In this document: positions 1 to 6,316 of the stretch, one piece after another
Layout of the letters: each line of letters opens with the position of its first letter
How positions within the stretch are numbered: the first letter of the stretch is position 1
Assembly: GCA_946221975.1 (NCBI GenBank)
Contig: CAMIGT010000015.1
Coordinates: forward strand, 1 to 11,054
Direction of reading: 5' to 3'
DNA from: an uncultured Blastococcus sp.
Lineage (GTDB): Bacteria; Actinomycetota; Actinomycetes; Mycobacteriales; Antricoccaceae
Length of the DNA stretch: 11,054 bases
Position numbers and translations under genes: made by a program
Notes under the pieces: model-generated
Seen by the model: only the letters and a program-made list of their open reading frames with translations
What the model was told of the DNA's origin: nothing
Databases searched by the model: none

Positions 1-2060
1 ACGGTCGAGGGGTCGATGTTGCCCTCGAACTCGCGGAAGATCTGCGAGTACGACTTGCCGACGGTGTTGGCGAGCACGTTGAGCCGACCGCGGTGCGGCA
101 TACCGATCGCGACCTCGTCGAGCTCATGCTCGGCAGCACGCTGCAGAACGGCGTCCATGAGCGCGATGACCGTCTCGCCGCCCTCCAGCGAGAACCGCTT
201 CTGCCCGACGAACTTCGTCTGCAGGAACGTCTCGAACGCCTCCGCGGCGTTGAGGCGGCCAAGGATGTGCTTCTGCCACTCGACCGGCAGCTTCTCGTTG
301 ACGTTTTCGATGCGCTCCTGAATCCAGCGGCGCTCTTCGGGGTCGGTGATGTGCATGTACTCCACACCGACGGTGCGGCAGTACGCATCGCGCAGTACGC
401 CGAGGATGTCGCGCAGCTTCATGACCGTGTTGCCGGCGAAGCCGCCGACCGGGAACTCGCGGTCAAGGTCCCAGAGGGTGAGCCCGTGGGTGCGGATGTC
501 GAGGTCGGGGTGGTTGCGCTGCTTGTAGTTCAGCGGGTCGGTGTCGGCCATCAGGTGGCCCTTGGTGCGGTAGGCATCGATCAGCTCGATGATCCGCGTG
601 CCCTTGTCGATCTCGCCCTCGTGCGAGGTGGTGATGTCCGGCAGCCAGCGCACCGGCTCGTAGGGGATGCGCAGCGCGCGGAAGATGTCGTCGTAGAAGC
701 CGTCCTCGCCGAGCAGCAACTGGTGCAGCCGGCGCAGGAAGTCGCCGGAGTAGGCGCCCTGGATGATCCGGTGGTCGTACGTCGAGGTCAGCGTCATCGT
801 CTTGCTGACCGCCATGTCGGCGAGGTTCTCCTCGCTCATGCCCTGGAACTCGGCGGGGTAGTCTATCGCGCCGACACCGATGATGGCGCCCTGCCCGGTC
901 ATCAGCCGCGCGACCGAGTGGTTGGTACCGACGGTGCCGGGGTTGGTCAGCGAGATCGTCACCCCGGAGAAGTCATCGAGGGTCAGCTTGTTGTTGCGCG
1001 CCCGCCGGATGACGTCCTCGTACGCGGCGAGGAACTGCGCGAAGTCCATCTGCTCGGTGTTCTTCACCGCGGCGACGACGAGCGTCCGTGAGCCGTCGGG
1101 CTTGGTCAGGTCGATGGCCAGGCCCAGGTTGACGTGCGCCGGCTTGACGAGCGTCGGCTTGCCGTCTTCCTCGGCGAAGTGGTAGTTCATCTCCGGGAAG
1201 TCCTTCAGCGCCTGCACCAAGGCGTAGCCGATGAGGTGTGTGAAGGAGACCTTGCCGCCGCGTGCGCGACCGAGATGGTTGTTGATGACGATGCGGTTGT
1301 CGGCCAGCAGCTTGGCCGGTACGGCGCGGATGCTCGTGGCGGTGGGGATCTCGAGCGAGTTCTCCATGTTCTTCACGAGCCGGCCCGCGGCGCCCTTCAT
1401 CGGCACCGTCTCCTCCTGGGCGACCTGCTCGGATCCGGAGTCCTTCGAGCTGGCCTTCGGCTCCTCGGTGGTGAGGGTGCGCCCGGACGCCTTCTTCTCC
1501 GCCTGCGCGGTCTTGGCGTCGGTCAGCTGCTTGGCCTGCTCGTGCAGCGTGGTGTCGGGGTGCTCGGAGTTGCCGATCACCGACGAGTCGACCGTGTCAT
1601 CGACGACCTGGGAGTCGGCCGGCTTCTGGTCGTCGATCTCCGGGCGCAGCTCCTTCGGCTTCGGCGGCGAGCTCAGGTCGGCCACGGCCTTGGGGCGGGT
1701 GCCATTGCCGGAGGGCGACTCGGCCGGCGGCGACGACGGGCTGCTCTTCTTCTGCTCCGGGGCCGGCGCGGCTGACTTCTTGTCCTTGGCCGGCGCCGGG
1801 GTGTTGGCGGCGTCGGTCTGCTCAGGTGCCGAACCCTCGGTCTGCTTCGACTCGGTCTGCTTCTTCGACTCGGTCTGCTTGGACTTGCCGCTGGCCGAGC
1901 GGTAGTCGGCAAAGAAGTCCCGCCATGCGGGGTCGACGCTGTCGGGGTCATCGATGAATCGGGTGTACATGTCTTCGATAACCCAGTCGTTAGCGCCGAA
2001 GTCGGCTTGTTCGGCTGGCTGGGAGTCGGCTGGCTTAGCTGAATCTTGCTGCGTCGACAC
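1..2060 (-). CDS. kgd: Multifunctional 2-oxoglutarate decarboxylase/dehydrogenase E1 with fused E2-like domain (partial, C-terminus outside window)
   Basis: Catalyses ThDP-dependent oxidative decarboxylation of 2-oxoglutarate at the TCA-cycle branch point, in the cytoplasm; in actinobacteria it works with partner E2/E3 subunits. The 686 codons seen give, in order: an N-terminal E1 segment (residues about 20-55, with [12 protein letters not shown] and DPAWRDFF), a long low-complexity linker (about 57-217) rich in K, Q, E, S and P, an acyltransferase domain (about 220-460) with the DHRIIQGA active-site segment at 429-436, and the start of the E1 catalytic domain, including [13 protein letters not shown] at 653-665. 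This order is typical of mycobacterial Kgd and corynebacterial OdhA. The GTG at 2060 is chosen because no in-frame start lies between it and the upstream non-coding DNA, and the conserved N-terminus begins about 20 residues later. A purine stretch (GGAAAAGGG) lies upstream but further away than an ideal ribosome site. The linker contains a short KQTES-like repeat. The gene runs off the left edge. Confidence 0.96.
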   Translation of the reverse strand, partial: MSTQQDSAKPADSQPAEQADFGANDWVIEDMYTRFIDDPDSVDPAWRDFFADYRSASGKSKQTESKKQTESKQTEGSAPEQTDAANTPAPAKDKKSAAPAPEQKKSSPSSPPAESPSGNGTRPKAVADLSSPPKPKELRPEIDDQKPADSQVVDDTVDSSVIGNSEHPDTTLHEQAKQLTDAKTAQAEKKASGRTLTTEEPKASSKDSGSEQVAQEETVPMKGAAGRLVKNMENSLEIPTATSIRAVPAKLLADNRIVINNHLGRARGGKVSFTHLIGYALVQALKDFPEMNYHFAEEDGKPTLVKPAHVNLGLAIDLTKPDGSRTLVVAAVKNTEQMDFAQFLAAYEDVIRRARNNKLTLDDFSGVTISLTNPGTVGTNHSVARLMTGQGAIIGVGAIDYPAEFQGMSEENLADMAVSKTMTLTSTYDHRIIQGAYSGDFLRRLHQLLLGEDGFYDDIFRALRIPYEPVRWLPDITTSHEGEIDKGTRIIELIDAYRTKGHLMADTDPLNYKQRNHPDLDIRTHGLTLWDLDREFPVGGFAGNTVMKLRDILGVLRDAYCRTVGVEYMHITDPEERRWIQERIENVNEKLPVEWQKHILGRLNAAEAFETFLQTKFVGQKRFSLEGGETVIALMDAVLQRAAEHELDEVAIGMPHRGRLNVLANTVGKSYSQIFREFEGNIDPST

Positions 2061-2101
2061 GGTGCGAAATCGCCCTTTTCCACTTCCCGGGAATGGTGAC
2101 A

Positions 2102-2123
2102 GCGACGTGCGGGATCACGTCGC
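2102..2123. promoter_or_regulatory. Perfect inverted repeat upstream of kgd (candidate operator)
   Basis: GCGACGTG (2102-2109) and CACGTCGC (2116-2123) are exact reverse complements separated by 6 bases. The element lies 42-63 bases upstream of the kgd GTG, in the 136-base gap between the ABC permease stop and kgd. Position and symmetry suit a dimeric regulator. GTG-N6-CAC resembles the Crp/GlxR core but its spacing is two bases shorter than that family's usual GTG-N8-CAC, so the protein is not assigned. It could also be a hairpin in the 5' untranslated region. Confidence 0.4.
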
Positions 2124-2196
2124 GAAACTCACTGACGAGGTTACGCCCTTTGCCAGATTCTCCGCAGCCAGGTCGCGCGGCTTGTCGCGGCCGGTC

Positions 2197-2976
2197 TCAG
2201 CCCACCTCGCGCCGAGTCGAGACGAAGTACGCCACCGCTGCGAGTACGACGGCGTACCCGGTCAGCAGCAGGCCACCGGCGATGGGTTCGAGCAGGTTGC
2301 GCGACGAGACTCCGGGCTGGGCGTAGGTGTAGAGCGCGGACGCCGCGCCGCCAGGCAGAAACTTGAAGACGCCTTCGGTCGCCGGGATCGCACTGAGGAT
2401 CGGCTCGACCACGAACATGTAGGCAAGCAGCCCGCTGACGGCACCGATCTGGTTGCGGATGAGCGCACCCACCGAGACGCCGATGACGCCGTACAGTGCC
2501 GCGGCTACGCACGCGCCGATCAGCACCTTCGGGTTGTCGCCGGCGAGGCTGAACGAACCTCCAGCGAGGCTGATCCAGATCCAGATCAGTAGGACCACGG
2601 CGATCGAGGCGGCGACGGCGTACGCGAAGCCCAGAACGAGATAGGTGAGGAACTTCGCGACGATGACCTTCCAGCGCACCGGAGTAGCGAGGAAGGTCGG
2701 CACGATCGTGCCGTGGCGGTACTCGGCGGTGATTGCGATGACGCCGAGTACGGCGATGAAGATCGTCGCCGATGCCGCGCCGCTCAGGGCAATCGTCTGA
2801 ATCGCCGGGTCGTCGATGGGCGGGAAGGCCGGCGCTCCGGTCTGGGGGTCGGTCGTCCCGGCAAAGGACAGGGTGAGTGCCGGCTGCAGCAGTGCCAGGG
2901 CGATGGTGCCGATGAGCAGCCAGACCCAGGTCTTGGTGGTGAAGAACTTGGCGAACTCCGAGCGCAGGAGCCTCAT
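2197..2976 (-). CDS. ABC-2 type transporter permease
   Basis: Membrane subunit of an ABC exporter, 259 residues, the usual size for ABC-2 permeases of this type. Hydrophobic segments are visible at about residues 17-38, 62-83, 108-138, 150-171, 178-197 and 231-252, giving six membrane spans. The N-terminal MRLLRSEFAKFFTTKTW is the short amphipathic/basic lead-in typical of these proteins, and the cytoplasmic ITAEYRHGTIVPTFLATP (about 81-99) matches the conserved loop after the second span. The start ATG at 2976 overlaps the stop of the upstream ATPase gene (ATGA, 2973-2976), so the two are translationally coupled and should form one transporter. The substrate cannot be read from sequence; related pairs export drugs, peptides or other small molecules. 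A gap of 136 bases separates it from kgd on the same strand. Confidence 0.9.
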   Translation of the reverse strand: MRLLRSEFAKFFTTKTWVWLLIGTIALALLQPALTLSFAGTTDPQTGAPAFPPIDDPAIQTIALSGAASATIFIAVLGVIAITAEYRHGTIVPTFLATPVRWKVIVAKFLTYLVLGFAYAVAASIAVVLLIWIWISLAGGSFSLAGDNPKVLIGACVAAALYGVIGVSVGALIRNQIGAVSGLLAYMFVVEPILSAIPATEGVFKFLPGGAASALYTYAQPGVSSRNLLEPIAGGLLLTGYAVVLAAVAYFVSTRREVG

Positions 2977-3926
2977 GCGGCGTCTCCCCGGTGGTTCAGG
3001 TCCTCGGTCACGTACTCACCCTGACCCGAGGTGAGCTGGAAGTAGAGGTACTCAAGGTCCTTGGTGTCCTCGGCGAGCTCGAAGAGCACGGTCCGGGTGG
3101 CGAATGCGATCTCGCCGATCTCCTCAATCGGTACGCCGACCACCCGCAACCGTTCCGGTTCGAGGGTCACCGAACCGGGATGCGCCTGCTCCAGCGCGGC
3201 GTGCAGGTCGCGCAGGTCCGGGCCCCGCACGAGCGCGCTCTTGTCGAGGTCGCCGGACAGCTCGGCGATCGTGCCCTCCCGCACCAGCTTGCCCTTGGCC
3301 AGGATGACGACGCGGTCGACGCTCTGCTCCACCTCCTGAAGCAGATGGCTGGACACCAGTACGGTGCGTCCCTCACCGGCCAGATGGCGCATGAAGCGCC
3401 GGAGCCACTGGATTCCCTCCGGGTCGAGGCCGTTGGCCGGCTCGTCGAGCACCAGGACCTGAGGGTCGCCCAGCAACGCGGTGGCCAGCCCGAGTCGCTG
3501 CCGCATGCCCAGCGAGTAGTCGCCGACCTTGCGCTTCGCGGCCGCCTGCAGCCCTACCGTCTCGAGCGCCTCGTCGGCGCGGCGCTGGTCGAGCCCCGCG
3601 GCCGCGCAGTACACCCGCAGGTGGTCACGTCCGTTGCGGGCCGGGTGGAACGCCGGGTCCAGCACCGAGCCGACGACCTTGGTCGGGTCGGCGAGATGGG
3701 GGTACGTCGTGCCGTTGATCGTGGCCTGGCCCTGCGTCGGCGCTGCCAACCCGAGCAACATCCGCAGCGTCGTACTCTTGCCGGCGCCGTTGGGGCCGAG
3801 GAAGCCGGTCACCGATCCGGGTTCGACGGTGAAGCTGAGATCATCGACGGCGGTCAGCTCGCCGTACCGTTTCGTCAGGTGCGAGACGACGATGCGCCCG
3901 GACCCGTCGCCGTTCGACGTACTCAT
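2973..3926 (-). CDS. ABC exporter ATP-binding protein (BcrA/drug-export type)
   Basis: Cytoplasmic ATPase powering the adjacent permease. With the start at 3926 it is 317 residues. Motifs are intact: Walker A GPNGAGKST at 44-52, signature YSLGMRQRL at 137-145, Walker B VLVLDEP at 157-163 followed by NGLDPEG, and the switch histidine in SSHL at 192-195. The degenerate SLGMRQRL signature is common in the BcrA/antibiotic-export branch. The C-terminal roughly 100 residues are the accessory domain often present there. The frame is open 57 codons further upstream, but that extension has low-complexity composition and overlaps the divergent gene, whereas MSTSNGDGSGRIVVSHLTKRYG fits the family N-terminus and is preceded by an AGGCGG purine stretch. 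The stop overlaps the permease start by four bases. Confidence 0.93.
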   Translation of the reverse strand: MSTSNGDGSGRIVVSHLTKRYGELTAVDDLSFTVEPGSVTGFLGPNGAGKSTTLRMLLGLAAPTQGQATINGTTYPHLADPTKVVGSVLDPAFHPARNGRDHLRVYCAAAGLDQRRADEALETVGLQAAAKRKVGDYSLGMRQRLGLATALLGDPQVLVLDEPANGLDPEGIQWLRRFMRHLAGEGRTVLVSSHLLQEVEQSVDRVVILAKGKLVREGTIAELSGDLDKSALVRGPDLRDLHAALEQAHPGSVTLEPERLRVVGVPIEEIGEIAFATRTVLFELAEDTKDLEYLYFQLTSGQGEYVTEDLNHRGDAA

Positions 3927-3970
3927 ACTGCCGCCTAGCTCGCGTGGTAGGAATGTCGCTCGGACGTGGA

Positions 3971-3995
3971 GTGGCAAAGTGCCTGGCACCGCCAC
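3971..3995. promoter_or_regulatory. Nested inverted repeats in the divergent promoter region
   Basis: Within the 87-base spacer between the divergent ABC operon and the small membrane-protein genes, an inner pair GTGCC (3979-3983) and GGCAC (3985-3989), one base apart, is flanked by an outer pair GTGGC (3971-3975) and GCCAC (3991-3995). The outer arms are offset by three A residues on one side and one C on the other. It could be an operator serving both directions or a 5'-UTR hairpin of the plus-strand transcript, ending 18 bases before the GTG start at 4014. No clear sigma-70 hexamers were found in the spacer. Confidence 0.35.
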
Positions 3996-4013
3996 CATAT
4001 CGAAAGGACTTGC

Positions 4014-4370
4014 GTGCTCGACTGGCTGCGCTGGGTGATCATTGCGGTCAGCCTGCTGCTGGCGATCGCAGGCTACGTCGACTTCCGCACGGGGCATGCA
4101 CCGCGACGTCCGACGCTGGGGCTCGCCGTTGCGAGCTGGGTGGCGGTGCTGGCGCAGGCCGTCGTCGCGGTTGTCGCGTTGATCGGTGGCCAGCGGCCGG
4201 GTGAGCTGGTGACGTTCCTGGGGTACCTGGCGACGACGCTGCTGATGGTGCCGACGGCGGCGTACTTCCGGATCGTCGAGAAGTCGAAGTGGGCGTCGGT
4301 GGCGTTCGCTGTCGCGGGCGTGACTGTCGCGGTGCTGATGGTGCGACTGGACCAGCTATGGCTGAGCTGA
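4014..4370 (+). CDS. Small four-span membrane protein of unknown function
   Basis: A 118-residue protein that I do not recognise by function. Hydrophobic segments at about 6-22, 35-58, 64-84 and 92-112 suggest four membrane spans with short loops, and a basic stretch (RRP, 31-33) before span 2. The GTG at 4014 is preferred over the ATG at 3966 because an AAAGGA ribosome site (4003-4008) lies five bases upstream of it, the protein then begins directly with a membrane segment, and the upstream extension would overlap the inverted-repeat region. Its 3' end overlaps the next gene by 13 bases, which implies translational coupling and suggests the two proteins are made together, perhaps as partners. 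There is no signal for enzymatic activity. It is the first gene in the rightward series and is divergent from the ABC operon. Confidence 0.75.
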   Translation: MLDWLRWVIIAVSLLLAIAGYVDFRTGHAPRRPTLGLAVASWVAVLAQAVVAVVALIGGQRPGELVTFLGYLATTLLMVPTAAYFRIVEKSKWASVAFAVAGVTVAVLMVRLDQLWLS

Positions 4371-4753
4371 CGCAGAAGCTGTCTGGGCCGGGGCGGCTGC
4401 TGGTCTTCGTCTACGGGATCTTCGCGCTCGCGGCCACCGCCCGGGCGACGGTGCAGATCACGACCCGGTTCTCGCACGCCCCGCTCGCGTACTCCCTCTC
4501 CGCGCTCGCCGCGCTCATCTACCTGGCCAACACCGTCCTGCTGGCGCGTCCGTCGCCGCGTTCGCGCAGGTGGGCGACGGTCATGTGCGTGGTGGAGCTG
4601 GCCGGCGTACTCGCCGTCGGGGTCATAAGTCTGCTTGTGCCGCAGCACTTTCCGGACCCGACCGTGTGGTCGGAGTTCGGCATCGGGTACGGCTTCGTGC
4701 CCCTGGTCCTGCCTATCCTCGGCCTGCTCTACCTCCGCCGATCCGAGCATTAA
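4358..4753 (+). CDS. Conserved actinobacterial integral membrane protein
   Basis: A 131-residue membrane protein with hydrophobic segments at about 13-33, 44-63, 72-94 and 107-127. The pattern of LVFVYGIFALAATARATVQ near the N-terminus, APLAYSLSALAALIYL in the middle and PDPTVWSEFGIGYGFVPLVLPILGL at 99-123 (read in parts) resembles a family of small membrane proteins I recall from many actinobacteria, with no assigned function. The ATG at 4358 lies inside the previous gene and lacks a strong ribosome site of its own, consistent with translation coupled to it. The longer open frame from 4289 runs inside the previous gene and is not favoured. The final codons (RRSEH and stop) form the first copy of a 21-base repeat that continues downstream. 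Confidence 0.8.
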   Translation: MAELTQKLSGPGRLLVFVYGIFALAATARATVQITTRFSHAPLAYSLSALAALIYLANTVLLARPSPRSRRWATVMCVVELAGVLAVGVISLLVPQHFPDPTVWSEFGIGYGFVPLVLPILGLLYLRRSEH

Positions 4754-4801
4754 TTCCCGCGATCCGAGCGTTATTTCCCGCGATCCGAGCGAAGTTGCGC
4801 G
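4739..4801. repeat. Three tandem 21-base direct repeats
   Basis: Three head-to-tail copies start at 4739, 4760 and 4781, each opening with CGATCCGAGC. The first two differ at only two positions in 21 (CATTAATTCCCG against CGTTATTTCCCG after the shared start). The third shares the first 11 bases with copy 2 and then diverges (AAGTTGCGCG). Copy 1 encodes the last residues and stop codon of the membrane protein, so the array begins inside a gene and extends towards the crotonase gene. Origin could be slippage duplication of the gene's 3' end or a dispersed intergenic repeat. Confidence 0.8.
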
Positions 4802-4813
4802 CGGCGGGCGTGG

Positions 4814-4825
4814 TACACACACCCC
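4814..4825 (+). promoter_or_regulatory. Possible -10 element for a leaderless crotonase transcript
   Basis: TACACA (4814-4819) lies six bases before the ATG at 4826, the spacing expected if transcription starts at the A of the start codon. No purine-rich ribosome site precedes this ATG, and leaderless messages are common in actinobacteria. A TTGCGC at 4795-4800 sits only 13 bases upstream of the TACACA, too close for a standard -35, so the call is weak. Confidence 0.3.
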
Positions 4826-5698
4826 ATGACTGACACCGCTGATGATCTGGTGCTGTACGACGTCGCTGACCGGGTCGCGACGATCACCATGAACCGCCCC
4901 GAGCGGGGCAATGTCTACAACTGGGATCTGGCCGATGCGGTCAACCAGGCGCTGGAGCGCGCCGATGCCGACGAGGAAGTGCGCGTCGTCATCGTCACCG
5001 GTGCCGGCAAGTACTTCTGTGTCGGCATGGACATCGAGGCGTTCGGCGACCTGGGCAACGAGACGAGCGAGACGATCGGTGGCTGGACCCGCGATGGCGG
5101 GGGTACGACGGCGCTGCAGATCCTGCGGATGCGCAAGCCGGTCATCATGGCGATGAACGGCTCTGCCGCCGGGATCGGCGTGACCATGACACTGGGCGCC
5201 GACGTACGGATCGCCGCCGAGGGTGCGAAGTACGCGATGCCCTTTACCCGGCGCGCGATCGCGCCCGAGGCCTGCTCGAGCTGGCTGCTGCCGCGCATAG
5301 TCGGGATCACCCAGGCGCTCGAGTGGGTCATGACCGGGCGCACCTTCACCGCCGAGGACGGCAAGGAGGGCGGCCTTTTCAACTACGTCGTGCCGCGGGA
5401 CGCCGTACTCGCCAAGGCGAAGGAGATCGCCGCGGAGATCGTCGAGAACACCTCGCCGATCTCGGTCGCTGCCGCGCGCCAGATGTTGTGGCGGGCCCTC
5501 GGCTTCGACTCGCCGTGGGATGGCCACCGGCAGGAGTCCGAGGCGATCATCCGGCTCGTCGGAGGACCGGACGGAACCGAAGGTGCCCTGGCGTTCAAGG
5601 AGAAGCGGGAGGCACAGTTCCGCTCCACGCTCGCTGAGGACTACGAGTTCGAGTGGCCGCGCTGGCCGGAGACCCCCGACGACGTCCAGGCGAAGTGA
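4826..5698 (+). CDS. Enoyl-CoA hydratase/isomerase (crotonase) family protein
   Basis: A 290-residue crotonase-fold enzyme acting on an acyl-CoA thioester, probably in fatty-acid or related acyl-CoA degradation. The fold is shown by GAGKYFCVGMDIEAF (59-73), the first oxyanion-hole segment, and NGSAAGIGVTMTLGADVRIA (111-130), the second. The positions matching the two catalytic glutamates of classical rat-type hydratase are T120 and F140, so plain hydratase chemistry is doubtful. Instead E148, in APEACSSW, sits where delta3,delta2-enoyl-CoA isomerases of the ECI2 type carry their catalytic glutamate (PEGCSS). The substrate is unknown. The ATG at 4826 is the only good start and has no visible ribosome site. 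The stop overlaps the GTG of the next gene (GTGA, 5695-5698), so the two are translationally coupled. Confidence 0.9.
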   Translation: MTDTADDLVLYDVADRVATITMNRPERGNVYNWDLADAVNQALERADADEEVRVVIVTGAGKYFCVGMDIEAFGDLGNETSETIGGWTRDGGGTTALQILRMRKPVIMAMNGSAAGIGVTMTLGADVRIAAEGAKYAMPFTRRAIAPEACSSWLLPRIVGITQALEWVMTGRTFTAEDGKEGGLFNYVVPRDAVLAKAKEIAAEIVENTSPISVAAARQMLWRALGFDSPWDGHRQESEAIIRLVGGPDGTEGALAFKEKREAQFRSTLAEDYEFEWPRWPETPDDVQAK

Positions 5699-6255
5699 CC
5701 GAGGGTCTTCGGGTCACCGATCTTTGCGCGACGTACGACGGGTGGCCGCTCTTTACCGGCGTGAGCGTCGCCGTCGCCCCGGGGCAGTGCCTGGTCATCG
5801 ACGACGAGAACGACGTGGTGCGGACGGCCTTCCTGGAGTGCATCGCCGGCGCACGGCGTCCGGACAGCGGACACGTGGACGTGGGCTCGGTCGGTGCGGT
5901 GTGGCACGCCGACGGCCTGCCCGAAGCGGTGTACGTCGCCGAGACGATCAGCAAGCGGACCGGGCGTGATCCCGGCGAGCTGCTTGACCGGATCGGCCTC
6001 GGGCATCGCGCCGACCACGAACCGTGGGCGATGTCGGCAGGCGAGCGGCGGCGGATCGCGCTGGAGATCGCGTTTGCCGAGGACCGCGACGTACTGCTGC
6101 TGGACGAGCCCGAACGCGGACTGGACCAGGCCGGGTTGCAGTGGCTCAGGGCGCGTATCGACGACGTGCTCGCCGCCGGCCGCACCATCGTGCTCGCCAC
6201 CTACAGCGACCGGATTGCCGAGTCTGCCGACCAGTCGGTGACGTTGTCCGGTTAG
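5695..6255 (+). CDS. Degenerate ABC-type ATPase-like protein lacking Walker A
   Basis: A 186-residue protein with the layout of an ABC ATPase, but shortened and missing key residues. The N-terminal LRVTDLCATYDGWPLFTGVS (5-24) matches the usual first strands. Where GPNGAGKST should follow, residues 36-45 read DDENDVVRTA, with no glycines and no P-loop lysine. The Q-loop region (VWHADGLPE, 69-77) lacks the glutamine. The signature is present as MSAGERRRIAL (113-123), Walker B is intact as VLLLDEP (133-139) followed by the D-loop GLD (142-144), and the switch-histidine position is occupied by Y170 in LATYSDR. The GTG at 5695 is chosen because it overlaps the crotonase stop as GTGA; the open frame upstream lies inside the crotonase. 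No permease is nearby. It may be a pseudo-ATPase, a partner of another ABC domain, or a decaying gene, although the frame is intact over its whole length. Confidence 0.8.
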   Translation: MTEGLRVTDLCATYDGWPLFTGVSVAVAPGQCLVIDDENDVVRTAFLECIAGARRPDSGHVDVGSVGAVWHADGLPEAVYVAETISKRTGRDPGELLDRIGLGHRADHEPWAMSAGERRRIALEIAFAEDRDVLLLDEPERGLDQAGLQWLRARIDDVLAAGRTIVLATYSDRIAESADQSVTLSG

Positions 6256-6304
6256 CGCTCCGCGGGACGAGTGGCGATACGGTGGCAAGAAGCCCTGCGA
6301 CTGT

Positions 6305-6309
6305 GGAGG
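6305..6309 (+). promoter_or_regulatory. Strong ribosome binding site for the MetE-like gene
   Basis: GGAGG seven bases before the ATG at 6317 fixes that start and indicates translation independent of the upstream gene, which ends 61 bases earlier. Confidence 0.8.
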
Positions 6310-6316
6310 TATCGGG

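Noticed and set aside
93..1091. Long plus-strand open frame (332 codons) opposite kgd
   Set aside because: It is antisense to a clearly recognisable kgd reading frame, has the repetitive Val/Asp/Arg/Leu composition of a high-GC shadow frame, and resembles no family.
4073..5527. Minus-strand open frame of 484 codons across the membrane proteins and crotonase
   Set aside because: Composition is Arg/Asp/His rich with no domain, and the opposite strand carries well-supported genes with ribosome sites and conserved motifs.
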